Shown here in pieces: positions 1 to 10,776 of a stretch of 64,000 nucleotides of DNA (the stretch's first letter is position 1; each line of letters opens with the position of its first letter). The position numbers were made by a program, and so were the translations under genes. The notes beneath the pieces are model-generated. The model did not search any database, had not been told where the DNA came from, and saw nothing but the letters and a program-made list of their open reading frames with translations. Source of the stretch: Holophagae bacterium (GTDB lineage Bacteria > Acidobacteriota > Thermoanaerobaculia > Thermoanaerobaculales > Thermoanaerobaculaceae); contig JAAYVZ010000167.1 of assembly GCA_012516935.1 (NCBI GenBank), forward strand, positions 1 to 64,000. The letters are read 5' to 3'.

Positions 1-2385
1 GTCGGCGCGCGCCGCGCTCGCGCCGTCACGTGCCCGTTCCGCCTCGCGTGCCAGCACGTCGACCTCGCCTTCGCACTCGGCCGCCCGCCGTTCCAGGCGC
101 AGCGCCTCCGCGCTCGCCGCGGTCTGGCGGGAGAGCAGAGCCTCACCCTCGTTTTCCAGTCTCCGACTCTCGGCTGCCAGGGCGTCCAGCTCGCGTTCGA
201 GGCGCAAGCGCTCACGGTGCAGCGCCTGCTGGGTGGAGGTGGCGGCGGCCAGGGCCTCGGCCCGCTCACGCACGTGCTGATCGGCCTTGTGGAGCGCCTG
301 CTGGAGCTCGCTCACTCTGGTTTGTTCGGCGGTCAGCTCGCCGCTGTGCCGCTGCTCCTCGGCTGTCGACTCGGCCTCGGCAGTCGCCAGCACCCGTTCG
401 CGCTGGCGCAGCTCGAGCACGCCCGGGGTGGCCGTCTGCGTGGAGGGCAGCTCGACGAGGGTGCCGCGTCGCCGCCCGCCGCCCGGTAGCAGCACGACGA
501 GCTCGGGGTCAGCGACGGCCAACCGTACGGCCTCCTCGTCGCTCGCGGCCACCTCAACTCGGGGAAGGGCTGCCCCGAGCCACCCCAGGTCCGCCGGCTG
601 AGCGCCCGCAGCCGCGAGGAGCGGTGAGGGCCGCGGAGGAACGGTGCGATCCGCGACGACCAGCTCGAGGCGACCCTCGCCTTTGAGGCGTCGCCGCACG
701 AGCTCGGCGAGCGCCACCTCGTCGGCCACGACGGGCAGTGCCAGTAGCTCTCCCCAGGCCCGGTCACACAACGCTGCCTGGTCGGGGTCGGGGTTGAGGA
801 AGTCACCCACCGTGCCGAGTAGCTTCTCGGCCGGGAGGGCACGTGCCAGCACGCCGGGCAAGGCCTTGGCGGTCTGCAAGGCGCGCTGCACGGCGAGGCG
901 CTCGTGGTGGGCCTGCCAGCGTGCGTGGCCGGCCTGGTCGCGGGCCGCGGAGAGCTTCTGGATCCGGGCTGCGACGCGTTCTAGGCGGTGGCGCAGCTTC
1001 CCACGTACCTGCTCGGCGGCAACCACTTCGGCACCCAACTCGGCAACCCGGATCACCGCCTGCTCGTCGCTCGTTGCGGCCTGGTTGAGGGAGACCTGGA
1101 GCCGCTCCCGCTCGCCTTGAAGCCGGGTACGCTGGTAGCGTGCCTGCTCGATCTCGACGCTCAGCCGGTGGGCGCGGTTGCGAGCCTCGTTAGCGGCCGA
1201 GGCGGCGCCCAGGAGCTGCCGCCGGGCCTCCTCGGCCCGGGCGGTTGCCTCCCGCGCGGCCTCCTCGCTCGTGCGCGCAGATGCCGAGGCGGCGGTCGCC
1301 TCCGCTTCGGCGTTCTCAGCAGTGGCCGTGGCAGCCGATGCAGCACCGTCGAGTGCGGCCTCGCACCGCTCGCGATCGTGGAGTGCCCTGGCGAGCTCCT
1401 CTGCCTCCCGCAACGCCGCGTTTCGGCGTGCCAGGGCCTCGGCGTGCGTGCGCCGGGCCGCCTCCGCCTCCGCCTCGCGGCGCTGCGCTCGAGCGTTGGC
1501 CGCAGCCTCGTCGTGCCGGGCGGCCGCTACCTGCTCGAGGCCGGCATCCAGCTCGGCTCGTAGGGTCGCCAGGGCGGCCTCCTGCCCTCCCAGCTCGGCG
1601 ACGGCCTGGGCGTCGACCATCTGGGCCGTCGTGAGCGCCTCCAGGCAGCGCTCGAGATGCTTCGTGGCCGCCGCTTTTCGGGCCGCGAAAAGCTGCGCCT
1701 GCACGCCACTCAGCGTGGTACGTAGCTCACCGTGCCGCTCAGCCCGGCGCGCCTGACGTCGGGCCGCTTCGAGGCTGCGCCGCACCTCGCTCGCGACATC
1801 GGTGAGCCGCACGAGGTTGGACCTGGTCTCGGCCAGCTTGAGCTCCGCCTCATGGCGCCGAGCACGGAACTTGGTGATCCCCGCCGCCTCCTCGAACAGT
1901 GTCCTCCGCTCGGAGGCACGCACGGAGAGCACCTGCCCGATCCGCCCTTGCTCGATAATTGCGTACGCCCGGGTTCCCAGCCCGGCATCCATGAGCTGAT
2001 CGAGCACATCTTTGAGCCGCACACGCCGCCCGCCGATGCGGTAGTCCGAGGTCCCGTCCCGCAGCACACGGCGGGAGATGACGAGCTGCTGGCCCGTTCC
2101 TTCCCAACGGCCGTCATCCGCCACCAGGTGGAGCGCCACCGACGCCCCGCCCAGCGCGGCGCGGCGCGGTGAGCCGGCGAAGATCACGTCGGCCATCGAC
2201 TGCGAGCGGAGCAACCGGGCCGACTGCTCGCCGAGTACCCACGCGATGGCATCGGCGAGGTTCGACTTCCCGGTGCCGTTGGGTCCGACGATGGCAATGA
2301 TCGAGCCCGGGAACGACAGCTCGGTCCGACCGGCGAACGACTTGAACCCTTCCAGGGTCAACGAGGCGAGGCGGATCGAGCCCAT
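1..2385 (-). CDS. smc: Chromosome segregation ATPase SMC, N-terminal 795 residues (gene runs off the window)
   Basis: SMC dimers organise and help segregate the chromosome, usually with ScpA and ScpB, neither of which is visible here. The frame opens at ATG 2385 (MGSIRLASLTLEGFKSF) and stays open to base 1. A Walker A motif GPNGTGKSN lies at about residues 33-41, followed by DAIAWVLGEQS, typical of the SMC head. Residues of about 170-490 are charged coiled coil, a hinge follows at about 500-640, and a second coiled coil runs to the window edge. Bacterial SMCs are about 1150-1200 residues, so roughly a third, including the ABC signature and Walker B, lies outside. No clear Shine-Dalgarno precedes the ATG. 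An extended -10-like TGGTACCAT lies 13 nt upstream. Confidence 0.93.
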   Translation of the reverse strand, partial: MGSIRLASLTLEGFKSFAGRTELSFPGSIIAIVGPNGTGKSNLADAIAWVLGEQSARLLRSQSMADVIFAGSPRRAALGGASVALHLVADDGRWEGTGQQLVISRRVLRDGTSDYRIGGRRVRLKDVLDQLMDAGLGTRAYAIIEQGRIGQVLSVRASERRTLFEEAAGITKFRARRHEAELKLAETRSNLVRLTDVASEVRRSLEAARRQARRAERHGELRTTLSGVQAQLFAARKAAATKHLERCLEALTTAQMVDAQAVAELGGQEAALATLRAELDAGLEQVAAARHDEAAANARAQRREAEAEAARRTHAEALARRNAALREAEELARALHDRERCEAALDGAASAATATAENAEAEATAASASARTSEEAAREATARAEEARRQLLGAASAANEARNRAHRLSVEIEQARYQRTRLQGERERLQVSLNQAATSDEQAVIRVAELGAEVVAAEQVRGKLRHRLERVAARIQKLSAARDQAGHARWQAHHERLAVQRALQTAKALPGVLARALPAEKLLGTVGDFLNPDPDQAALCDRAWGELLALPVVADEVALAELVRRRLKGEGRLELVVADRTVPPRPSPLLAAAGAQPADLGWLGAALPRVEVAASDEEAVRLAVADPELVVLLPGGGRRRGTLVELPSTQTATPGVLELRQRERVLATAEAESTAEEQRHSGELTAEQTRVSELQQALHKADQHVRERAEALAAATSTQQALHRERLRLERELDALAAESRRLENEGEALLSRQTAASAEALRLERRAAECEGEVDVLAREAERARDGASAARAD

Positions 2386-2467
2386 CTTCGAGCTGCGGAT
2401 GGTACCACTCCGCCCGTTTCGAGCCGCCTCCGAGATGCGAGGGGTTGGTGATGCGGCGACGGTGCGC

Positions 2468-3544
2468 CTAACCTCCGTCTCGAGTCGCCGGTTCCCGGCT
2501 GCGGAGGGAGAACCGGCCGGGGATCGGGACGCCGCAGGTCGGACACAGGCCATCGGGGGTCAGGCGATTCTCCCTGACCACGAAGCCAAAACGGCGGACG
2601 AGGGTGGTCTCGCAGGCCGGGCAGCGGGTGTCCTCGAGGTCGCCGGTGCGGCCCGGAAGGTTGCCCGCGTACACGAAGCGGAGACCCTGGGCGCGCCCCA
2701 GCTCGACCGCCCGCACGAGGCTCGCAGGCGGTGTCGGCGGCCGGTCGGTGAGCTCGTAGTCGGGGTGGAAGGCGGTCACGTGCCACGGGATGTCAGGCGA
2801 GATTTCGGCGAGGAACGCGGCGATGCTCCCGAGCTCCTGGTCGCTGTCGTTGAAGCCCGGGATGACGAGCGTCACCACCTCCACCCAGACGTTGCGCGCC
2901 CACAGGCCGCGAATTGTCTCCTGCACAGCGGCGAGCGAGCCTCCGAGCGCGGCGTAGGTGGCGGGGTTGAACGCTTTGAGATCGACCTTCATGGCGTCCA
3001 GGACCGGGGTGATGAACTCCAAGACCTCGGTCGTCGCGTGGCCGTTGGAGACGAAAGAGGTCACGAGCCCCGCTTCGCGAGCGAGGCTGAAGACATCGAA
3101 CGACCACTCGGCGGAGATGAGTGGCTCGTTGTAGGTCGACGTAATGACGTGGCAGCCGTGGCTGACAGCCGCGGCCACGAGCTCGTCCGGACGCACGAGC
3201 CGGGCGCGAGGCTCGGCCTGGGGGTCGCGCGCGACCTGGGAGGAGGTCCAGTTCTGGCAGAACGAGCAGTGGAAGTTGCAGCCGAGCATCCCGAAGGAGA
3301 GTGCTCGCGCGCCCGGCAACAGGTGGAAGAACGGTTTCTTTTCGATCGGGTCGATCGCCATGCCGGCGGTGTACCCCCACGGTACCAGCAGGGCGTCCCC
3401 GTCCCGCTGGCGCATCAGACAGACTCCCCTGCCGCCCGGCGCGAGCGCACACCGGTGGGCACAGGCGACGCACCGCAGACGGTCCGGGCCGTGAGGCCTC
3501 GCCAGCTCCGAACGGCGGGCAACGGGGAGTGCGCCACCGCGCAT
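2468..3544 (-). CDS. amrS: AmmeMemoRadiSam-system radical SAM enzyme (AmrS-like)
   Basis: The 358-residue protein belongs to the radical SAM family related to pyruvate formate-lyase activating enzyme. The radical SAM cluster motif CxxxCxxC is at C89, C93 and C96 (GCNFHCSFCQNW). An N-terminal cysteine group (C25, C28, C32) and C-terminal CPACE and CPTCG pairs could hold a second metal site. In other genomes AmrS occurs with AmrA and AmrB, neither of which is in this window, and the substrate of the system is unknown to me. The start ATG 3544 (MRGGALPVARRSELARP) lies 6 nt after a TACACT hexamer on the minus strand, with no Shine-Dalgarno, so the mRNA may be leaderless. The open frame continues upstream antisense to aroA; that extension is spurious. 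Confidence 0.85.
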   Translation of the reverse strand: MRGGALPVARRSELARPHGPDRLRCVACAHRCALAPGGRGVCLMRQRDGDALLVPWGYTAGMAIDPIEKKPFFHLLPGARALSFGMLGCNFHCSFCQNWTSSQVARDPQAEPRARLVRPDELVAAAVSHGCHVITSTYNEPLISAEWSFDVFSLAREAGLVTSFVSNGHATTEVLEFITPVLDAMKVDLKAFNPATYAALGGSLAAVQETIRGLWARNVWVEVVTLVIPGFNDSDQELGSIAAFLAEISPDIPWHVTAFHPDYELTDRPPTPPASLVRAVELGRAQGLRFVYAGNLPGRTGDLEDTRCPACETTLVRRFGFVVRENRLTPDGLCPTCGVPIPGRFSLRSREPATRDGG

Positions 3545-3550
3545 GGGACC

Positions 3551-3556
3551 AGTGTA
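3551..3556 (-). promoter_or_regulatory. Candidate -10 box (TACACT) for a leaderless amrS transcript
   Basis: On the minus strand TACACT is followed by 6 nt (GGTCCC) and then the amrS ATG. No -35 match is evident at 16-18 nt. The same spacing recurs at several other genes in the window, and that recurrence is the main support. Confidence 0.45.
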
Positions 3557-3576
3557 CGCCCGATTCTCTGCCTGCC

Positions 3577-3606
3577 TTGACCCCGGGTGGGTGGGTGGCG
3601 GAGAAT
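3577..3606 (+). promoter_or_regulatory. Candidate sigma70-type promoter of aroA
   Basis: TTGACC (3577-3582) and GAGAAT (3601-3606) are separated by 18 nt. A short leader with a purine-rich ribosome site (CCAGGGA) leads to the aroA ATG at 3629. Confidence 0.4.
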
Positions 3607-3628
3607 CCCGGCGAGAGGCGGCCAGGGA

Positions 3629-4909
3629 ATGAGTGATGAGGTGCGCCTGCTGCGCCACGCACCCAACGGCGTCACCGGACGAGTCGTCGTGCCGTCGTCC
3701 AAGAGCCTCACCCAGCGGGCACTCGTGGCGGCGGCGCATGCCGGTCGTGGTGCGTGTGTCAAGCGGCCGCTCGATGCCGAAGACCCACGGCTGCTGTATC
3801 GGGCCTTGCTTGCCGCCGGGTTCGCCATGACCTGGGATGACGACGAGGTGGTCGCCTTCGGGCGTGCCCCCGTCGATCAGGCCGAGCTCGAGCTCGGCAA
3901 CAACGGCACCGGTCTCCGGTTGCTCCTGGCCCAGCTTGCCGTGCTGCCCGGGAGGTTTCGGGTCGACGGCTCGCTGCGCCTGCGGGAGCGACCGGTCAAG
4001 CCGCTCATCGACGCACTCCGGCGGTTGGGTGCCAGCGTCGAGCCCGCGGTGGCGGGCGCCGGGGAGCGGTTGCCGTTGCTGGTCCAAGGGCAGCCTTTGG
4101 TCGGGGGAAGCATCGAGCTCGACGCCGCCGCTTCGAGCCAGTTCGTCTCGGCGCTGCTCATGCTGGCCCCGCGGCTGCCGGCTGGCCTCGAGGTTCGCGT
4201 TCCGGCGTCGCCGCCTTCGCGTCCGTACATCGACCTCACGGTCGAGGTCCTGCGGCATTTCGGGGTCACCGTGACGTGTCAGCCGGATGGCCTTACGTGG
4301 CGGGTAGCTCCCGGGGTGTTCAGCCCGGCAACCTACGAGGTGGAGGCCGATTGGTCGGCGGCTGCGTTCCCGCTCGTCGCAGTGGCGCTCGCGGGAGGGG
4401 AGATCGAGGTGCCGGGGTTGTGCTATCCGAGCCCACAAGGGGACGCCAGGCTGCTCGACTTGCTGGTGTCGGTCGGCTGCCGACCAGTGGTCTCCCGCGC
4501 GGGCGTGCGCCTCGCAGGACCGGCGAACCGGCCCCTCGAGGCCGACCTGCGGGATACGCCCGATCTGTTTCCGGTGCTGGTCCTCGCCGTTGCCAAGCTG
4601 GGTGGACGCCTGCGCGGCCTGGGAGGTCTGGTGCACAAGGAGAGCGATCGCCTGGCCGAGATGAGCCGGCTCTTGGGCGAGATGGGAGCGAAGCTGAGCC
4701 TGGTTGGCGACGAGCTGTCGGCGCCCGGAGGTGGCCAGCTGGTCGCGCCCCACCACCCCCTCGACCCGGTCGGGGATCACCGGCTGGCGATGGCTCTGGC
4801 CGTCGCAGGCTGCATGGTTCCCGGTCTGCGCCTCGCGTCTCCGGGGTGCGTCGGCAAGTCGTGGCCCACCTTTTGGAGCGCGTGGGACGGGTTGCTGGAG
4901 CCGAGGTGA
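3629..4909 (+). CDS. aroA: 3-phosphoshikimate 1-carboxyvinyltransferase (EPSP synthase)
   Basis: AroA condenses shikimate 3-phosphate with phosphoenolpyruvate in aromatic amino acid synthesis. At 426 residues it has the normal family length. Visible signatures are the N-terminal SSKSLTQRA (substrate lysine), GNNGTGLRLLL at about residue 90, DWSAAAFPL, HKESDRLAEM at about 335 and DHRLAMA at about 383. The start ATG 3629 (MSDEVRLLRH) is preceded by AGGGA; an upstream in-frame ATG at 3587 has no ribosome site and lies within the promoter region. The last base pairs overlap the GTG start of the following regulator gene in a GTGA junction. No other shikimate genes are nearby. Confidence 0.95.
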   Translation: MSDEVRLLRHAPNGVTGRVVVPSSKSLTQRALVAAAHAGRGACVKRPLDAEDPRLLYRALLAAGFAMTWDDDEVVAFGRAPVDQAELELGNNGTGLRLLLAQLAVLPGRFRVDGSLRLRERPVKPLIDALRRLGASVEPAVAGAGERLPLLVQGQPLVGGSIELDAAASSQFVSALLMLAPRLPAGLEVRVPASPPSRPYIDLTVEVLRHFGVTVTCQPDGLTWRVAPGVFSPATYEVEADWSAAAFPLVAVALAGGEIEVPGLCYPSPQGDARLLDLLVSVGCRPVVSRAGVRLAGPANRPLEADLRDTPDLFPVLVLAVAKLGGRLRGLGGLVHKESDRLAEMSRLLGEMGAKLSLVGDELSAPGGGQLVAPHHPLDPVGDHRLAMALAVAGCMVPGLRLASPGCVGKSWPTFWSAWDGLLEPR

Positions 4910-7900
4910 CGCCCGGCGTGGGGCTCTCCGCCGAGAGAGCCTCCCTCCTGGCCTGGGAGTCCGCGTTCCTCGCCGGCGTTGGGGAGGCTGGCGACGACCC
5001 GACGCCGAGGGTTGGCGACCCGCAGGTGGCGCGCTGGCCGAAGAGCCAGCGGCTGGCGATCGCCGTACAGCTCCTTGCGGCTGCCACCTTCGTCCTCGAG
5101 CAGGGCTTTTTCCCCTCGCGGCGTTTGCTCCGGTCTGCCCGAGTCGCCCGCTCTCGGGCCGGGATCGCCGTCAGCCTCTCGGCGCTGCCGCGCTGGCGGC
5201 TCGACGCGGCGGGGCTGGAGCGGCGGGTGCAGCGCATCCTCCCGGCAGGTTGGACCACCTTGGTCGGCGCGCTCTGGCCCCTGCTCGGCGGCCTCGTACC
5301 GGAGCTCCAGCCAGCGCTCGCGAAGGTCGCACGGCGTGAGCCTCCGTGGGAGGTGGCGTCCGCCTGCCTCGAGGTCCTGTTGGCTGGCCATCGGGAGGCG
5401 GCGCTGGCCCACCCGGAAGGTCCGGGGAGGGCACTGTGGGCGTGCCGGATGGAGGCGGTGGGTGCAGGGGTGTGGTGGGCGGAGGATGAAGGCGCAGCCA
5501 GGAGGGTTGCCGCAGCCCTCGCCCATACGGCGCCGGAGATAGCGGTGGCGGTGGGCGAGCTGGACGAGGACGACGTCGTCCGTTTCCAGGCTCGTGCGGC
5601 GGCCGACGGGCGCGACGCCGTCGTGCTGACGCTCTTGCCGCTGCCCTCGGCCCGGGTGTGGGGGTTGGATGCGGGGCCGGACGCAGTCTGGGTACTGGCA
5701 CCGAGATGGGAGCGGGGTCTGGCTCACACCGAGGCGGCCCTGCATGGCAGCGGGAGGCGCCTTGGTGCAGCACGCCACCTTCTCGCTGCCGGTGCTGCCC
5801 GCGGGTTCGGCGACCTCCCCTCCCCGCCGGTCGCGCCTGCCGGTCGCGTCACGTTGGCCTCCCCGCTTGCCCGGCGCATTCTCCATTGGCTCGGTAGCTG
5901 CCCGGGGGGGCTTTCCGAGGTGGAGCTGGGATACCTGGTCGGACCGGCGGGCACCGGCCTTGCGGAGCTCGAGCGCCTGGGGCTCGCGGTACGGCGAGGT
6001 GGCCGGTGGCACACCCAACCGCCGACGCACGATGCCGATCCCGCGCGCATGGAGCGTCTGGTAGCCGAGCTGCCAACGGATTCGGGAGCTCACGTGCTCG
6101 CCTGGGCGCTCACCGGCCGCGGGGACAGCCTGGCACGAACCTGGTGCGAGGAGCGTCTGGAGCGAGGGCAGGCTGCGGAGGTACTGGAGGTGGCGGGAGC
6201 CGCGGCTGGGGTTGGGGAGCTGGCACTGGTGGCGGCCGAGGCGGCGCTGTACAGCGGGCAGTTGACAGCGGCCGAACGGTTCCTGGACGGCGTCGAGGTC
6301 ACGGCGCGCAGCGCCATCTGGCAGGCACTGCGGGCATGGTGGGCGGCGGCGGCAGGCTTGCCCGACGAGGCGAGAGTGGCGCTGGCGCTCGCCCCTGAGT
6401 CGGCGCTGCCACCTCGAGTCGCCGTGCGCACCTTGCGAAACCGTGCCGCGCTGGCCCGCCACCGAGGCGATCGGCCGGAGGCTCGGAGGCTGCTGGAAGA
6501 GGTGCTCGCTCGAACCGGTGATCTCGAGGTTGAGCTCGATCTCGCGTCGCTCGACGGGGTAGCGGCCTTGCATCGCGTGGGTCGCAGGTGCCGGGGGCGC
6601 TGGACGGGCGACCTTCGGGCCCGGTATCTCCACCTGCTCGGGCTGGCGTACTACGAGGCTGACCACCTTCATGCAGCCGGCACCGCGTTCCGTGCGGCGT
6701 TGCGGGCGGTTCGGGGGGAAGACCAGAGGCTGGTGGGTGAGATCCACCTCGACCTCGGGTGCGTTGCCATCCTACTCGAGCGGCGGGGCGCTGCCGAGCG
6801 CCACCTGCTGCTTGCGGAGCGGTTGCTCGAGCGCTGCGGGTCGAAGATGGCGCTCACCGTCACCCGGCACAACCGGGCCGTATTGGCCTGTGACCGCCTC
6901 GACTGGAGGGCTGCCGAGGCCCTCATCGCCGCCAGCCGTGAGCTCAGGGGCGGCAAGGAGGACGCAGCTTTCTGGCTCGGCGAGCTCGAGCTCGCCCGCT
7001 GTGCGCTGGCGCGCGGCGACACAGCGGCCGTGGCGGCGCGTCTGCCGACCCTGGCTGAAGCCGTTGCCGAGCACCTTCCCGACCACCTGGTGGCGAGGCA
7101 AGCACTGGCGAGGTTGCGTGTCAACCTGGCGCTCGCTGCGGGCGAGCTCGAGGCCGCAGCCCGGGCCGGAGCCGACTGCGACGAGGACGAGCAAGCGGGG
7201 GTCGCAGCCTTGCTGGCCGCCACTCGCGGCGAGTTGCCCGTCCGGCCCGCGCCCTCCCGCTGGGGGCTCGCACTGAGCGCCCAAGTCGTCCGAGCGTGGT
7301 GGGTCGGTGATGACGAGCTGGTGCGGGCCCGGGTGGCAGCGGAGCTGGAGCGGGTGCCGTTGGCGGCAGCGGTGGGTATGGTGCGGGCGCTGGCGGTGGC
7401 CGGGCGGATTGGGGTGGAGCCGGAGCAATCTTGGGGTGCGTTTTGGGGCCGCGTCGAAGCGGCTCTGGCGACCGGGAGCCTCGACGGTTGGGCCCAGCAG
7501 TTGCGGCGCCTGCGGGGAGTGGATCCAGCGACGCTCGTGACGGCGCTGGACGGGCTTTTGGGGGCAGGAACCGACGTTCTGGCGCCGCACAGGATCGCGG
7601 CGGTGAATGCTGCCTTGGGGCTGCCTTGGCTGGTTGTGCGGGACGGCGACGAGGTGCTGGCGATGTTCGGCACGCCAACTGGCCAGAGCGAGGAAGTGAC
7701 CGTTGGAACGGTGCGAGTGGGAAGCCGGGCACCGCTCTCCGGAACCGAGCTCGCGACGTTGCGCCTGCTGGCTCGCCAGGTGGAGGAGCAGCGGGCCCGA
7801 CCCGAGAACGCCAGAGCGCTGGCCGGCGGCGGGCTGCTGGGGGTCTCCCCGGCGATGGCCCGGGTGCGCGAGGAGATCTCGCAGTGGGCGCCGCTGCCGG

Positions 7901-8754
7901 TGGTGGTGCTGGTCCTCGGAGAGCCGGGAACGGGCAAGGAGCTGTGTGCCCGGGAGCTGCACCGTCAAAGCCAGCGCCCAGGAGCGTTCGTGCCGATCAA
8001 CTGCGCCGGTATCCCGGCATCGCTGCTCGAGGTAGAGCTTTTCGGGTCGGTGCGCGGTGCCTACACGGGGGCGGACCGCGACCGGCCGGGGCTGGTGGAG
8101 GAGGCGGAGGGCGGGACGCTGTTTCTGGACGAGGTGGGCGAGCTTCCGCTCGAGCTCCAAGGCAAGCTGCTGCGACTCCTGCAGGAGCGCGAGGCTCGGC
8201 GGCTGGGCGCCACGCGCACGCGCACCGTGGACGTCAGGTTCGTGGCCGCGACCAACCGTGACCTGGCCGGTGCGGTGGCGGCGGGCACATTCCGGCCCGA
8301 CCTTTTCTACCGTCTTTCGGTCGGGGTCATCCGCATGCCGCCGCTACGCGAACGGCCGGACGACATCGAGGAGCTCGCTCGCTCCTTCGTGCAGCGCTGT
8401 GCCGCCACCTTCGGACGCTTGGGGGTGCGCCTGGCTCCAGACTCGGTCGGTGTGCTGCGCGCCGGAGCCTGGCCAGGTAACGTACGGGAGCTCGAGTCGG
8501 CAATCGCGCGCGCCGTCGCCGCCGCCCGGCCCGGGGAGGTGCTGGGCCCGGATCGGTTCCCGGAGCTCGTGCCCCAATCCGCTACCAGCCCCCGCTCGTT
8601 GCAGCCCTACAACGAGGCGCTCTGCCTGTTCAGGCGCGAGTACTTCCTTCTGTTGCTCGAGATCTGCGGAGGGAACCGCTCGCAGGCGGCACGGCGCGCC
8701 GGCATCTCGCGCCAGACCCTCCTGTACCACCTGCGGGAGCTCGCCATTCGTTGA
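4906..8754 (+). CDS. Giant sigma54-activator-like regulator with helical-repeat sensor region
   Basis: The 1282-residue protein ends in a bacterial enhancer-binding module. The AAA+ domain starts near residue 973 ([16 protein letters not shown]). It has Walker A GEPGTGKE at about 1004, GAYTGA at about 1050 (the sigma54-contact loop, usually GAFTGA), Walker [17 protein letters not shown], an arginine finger region PLRERPDDI and WPGNVREL. A Fis-type helix-turn-helix follows at about 1255-1282 ([20 protein letters not shown]). Residues of about 400-930 are Ala/Leu/Arg-rich TPR-like helical repeats, then a short GAF-like stretch. The first ~350 residues look like a degenerate kinase/STAND-like part without a Walker A (inference). 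The GTG start at 4906 overlaps the aroA stop. Target genes are not evident. Confidence 0.85.
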   Translation: MTPGVGLSAERASLLAWESAFLAGVGEAGDDPTPRVGDPQVARWPKSQRLAIAVQLLAAATFVLEQGFFPSRRLLRSARVARSRAGIAVSLSALPRWRLDAAGLERRVQRILPAGWTTLVGALWPLLGGLVPELQPALAKVARREPPWEVASACLEVLLAGHREAALAHPEGPGRALWACRMEAVGAGVWWAEDEGAARRVAAALAHTAPEIAVAVGELDEDDVVRFQARAAADGRDAVVLTLLPLPSARVWGLDAGPDAVWVLAPRWERGLAHTEAALHGSGRRLGAARHLLAAGAARGFGDLPSPPVAPAGRVTLASPLARRILHWLGSCPGGLSEVELGYLVGPAGTGLAELERLGLAVRRGGRWHTQPPTHDADPARMERLVAELPTDSGAHVLAWALTGRGDSLARTWCEERLERGQAAEVLEVAGAAAGVGELALVAAEAALYSGQLTAAERFLDGVEVTARSAIWQALRAWWAAAAGLPDEARVALALAPESALPPRVAVRTLRNRAALARHRGDRPEARRLLEEVLARTGDLEVELDLASLDGVAALHRVGRRCRGRWTGDLRARYLHLLGLAYYEADHLHAAGTAFRAALRAVRGEDQRLVGEIHLDLGCVAILLERRGAAERHLLLAERLLERCGSKMALTVTRHNRAVLACDRLDWRAAEALIAASRELRGGKEDAAFWLGELELARCALARGDTAAVAARLPTLAEAVAEHLPDHLVARQALARLRVNLALAAGELEAAARAGADCDEDEQAGVAALLAATRGELPVRPAPSRWGLALSAQVVRAWWVGDDELVRARVAAELERVPLAAAVGMVRALAVAGRIGVEPEQSWGAFWGRVEAALATGSLDGWAQQLRRLRGVDPATLVTALDGLLGAGTDVLAPHRIAAVNAALGLPWLVVRDGDEVLAMFGTPTGQSEEVTVGTVRVGSRAPLSGTELATLRLLARQVEEQRARPENARALAGGGLLGVSPAMARVREEISQWAPLPVVVLVLGEPGTGKELCARELHRQSQRPGAFVPINCAGIPASLLEVELFGSVRGAYTGADRDRPGLVEEAEGGTLFLDEVGELPLELQGKLLRLLQEREARRLGATRTRTVDVRFVAATNRDLAGAVAAGTFRPDLFYRLSVGVIRMPPLRERPDDIEELARSFVQRCAATFGRLGVRLAPDSVGVLRAGAWPGNVRELESAIARAVAAARPGEVLGPDRFPELVPQSATSPRSLQPYNEALCLFRREYFLLLLEICGGNRSQAARRAGISRQTLLYHLRELAIR

Positions 8755-8829
8755 CCGGCTCCGGATCGCGCGCTTCCGATCTTCGCCGGCACCGAAACCG
8801 TGGGCTTTTGTGCCGCCTTGCGAGCGATG

Positions 8830-8854
8830 AAAAAAGTGGCGGGGGGTCCCCGCC
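8830..8854 (-). terminator. Orphan intrinsic-terminator-like hairpin facing the minus strand
   Basis: A perfect 7-bp stem, GGCGGGG / CCCCGCC (8838-8844 and 8848-8854), has a 3-nt loop. Read on the minus strand it is followed by ACTTTTTT (8830-8837), the classic intrinsic terminator layout. No minus-strand gene lies just upstream of it, so it may end an antisense or small RNA. On the plus strand it could instead be a leader hairpin ahead of the small ORF at 8875. Apart from this hairpin, that small ORF and the acpP promoter, I see nothing in 8755-9130. Confidence 0.4.
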
Positions 8855-8874
8855 AGGAAGAAGAAGGAGGTTGG

Positions 8875-9024
8875 ATGCGTGCGTTCGGGGTCGTGGCCGT
8901 TGACCCGTACCGCGGCCGATGTACAAGCAAGAGGTATGCCAACCTGTGCTCGGGCATGGGGGATGCAGGGTGGGGCGAAGTGCCTCTCTGGCACCGCCGC
9001 GAGGCGGGCAGAAGGGCCGGATGA
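8875..9024 (+). CDS. Possible small protein of 49 residues, unrecognised
   Basis: An ATG at 8875 lies 4 nt after a perfect AAGGAGG and opens a 49-codon frame (MRAFGVVAVDPYRGRC...) with two cysteines and a basic C-terminus. It sits between the sigma54-type regulator and acpP, just after a GC-rich hairpin. I recognise no family. The ribosome site is the only real support, and a chance ORF in GC-rich DNA cannot be excluded. Confidence 0.3.
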   Translation: MRAFGVVAVDPYRGRCTSKRYANLCSGMGDAGWGEVPLWHRREAGRRAG

Positions 9025-9057
9025 CCTCTCGCAGTGACGGGCGCGCGGGCGTCCCGC

Positions 9058-9086
9058 TTGCAAGGTGCGCGGGCCTGTGGTAGAAC
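9058..9086 (+). promoter_or_regulatory. Sigma70-type promoter of acpP-fabF
   Basis: TTGCAA (9058-9063) is followed after exactly 17 nt by TAGAAC (9081-9086). The leader then carries AAGGAG at 9115-9120, 10 nt before the acpP ATG. Confidence 0.6.
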
Positions 9087-9130
9087 TCGCCGGCCTAATG
9101 AAGGCTCAGGCAACGAAGGAGACGACGCAA

Positions 9131-9369
9131 ATGAATATTGAACAAAAGGTTAAGGACATCATCGTACAGCAGCTCGGAGTCGAGTCCGAGAAGGTGAAGC
9201 TCGAGGCCTCGTTCGTCGAGGATCTGGGTGCCGACTCGCTGGATACGGTCGAGCTGGTGATGGCGTTCGAGGAGGAGTTCGGAGTGGAGATTCCGGACGA
9301 AGAGGCGGAGAAGATCCGCTCCGTGGGTGAGGCCGTCACCTATCTCAAGGAGCACGTGAAGGAGTCGTG

Positions 9370-9370
<1 letters not shown>
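9131..9370 (+). CDS. acpP: Acyl carrier protein
   Basis: ACP carries growing acyl chains on a phosphopantetheine arm during fatty acid synthesis in the cytoplasm. The 79-residue acidic protein shows the attachment motif [16 protein letters not shown], with the serine of GADSLD as the modified residue. ATG 9131 ([14 protein letters not shown]) matches the usual ACP N-terminus and has AAGGAG upstream. In-frame upstream codons at 9065 and 9098 would add residues not seen in ACPs. Its codon and base use is noticeably less GC-rich at the 5' end than its neighbours, as common for highly expressed genes. The stop TGA shares one base with the fabF ATG, so the two are translationally coupled. Confidence 0.96.
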
Positions 9371-10608
<1,238 letters not shown>

Positions 10609-10616
10609 GTGATCTG

Positions 10617-10682
10617 CCGGAGCGCCTTTCCGCCCGCCGCAGCCCGGCTGCGGTAGGTGCGTGTCTGCAGGCGCTCTGCCGG
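10617..10682 (+). other. Nested inverted repeat between fabF and etfB
   Basis: An inner 7-bp hairpin CCGCAGC-CCG-GCTGCGG (10637-10653) sits inside outer arms AGCGCCT (10621-10627) and AGGCGCT (10669-10675). These are extended by CCGG at both ends after a 3-nt bulge. There is no T tract, so it is either a Rho-assisted terminator, an RNA processing site or a leader structure for etfB. It fills most of the 168-nt gap. Confidence 0.4.
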
Positions 10683-10776
10683 GTTGGGAGAGGGGTGGGC
10701 AAGGGGTGGCGGGGAAGACTCACGACTCGCAACTGGGTGGGTGAGAGGTGAAGCTGACCTCAAGGAGGTTCGAGCC

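Noticed and set aside
3545-4780. Minus-strand extension of the amrS frame across aroA
   Set aside because: It is antisense to a fully conserved EPSP synthase, and radical SAM homology starts at residue 1 of the 3544 start.
4276-4905. Plus-strand extension of the sigma54-type regulator upstream of 4906
   Set aside because: It lies in another frame of aroA and reads as Arg/Gly/Pro-rich noise; the GTGA junction gives a natural start.
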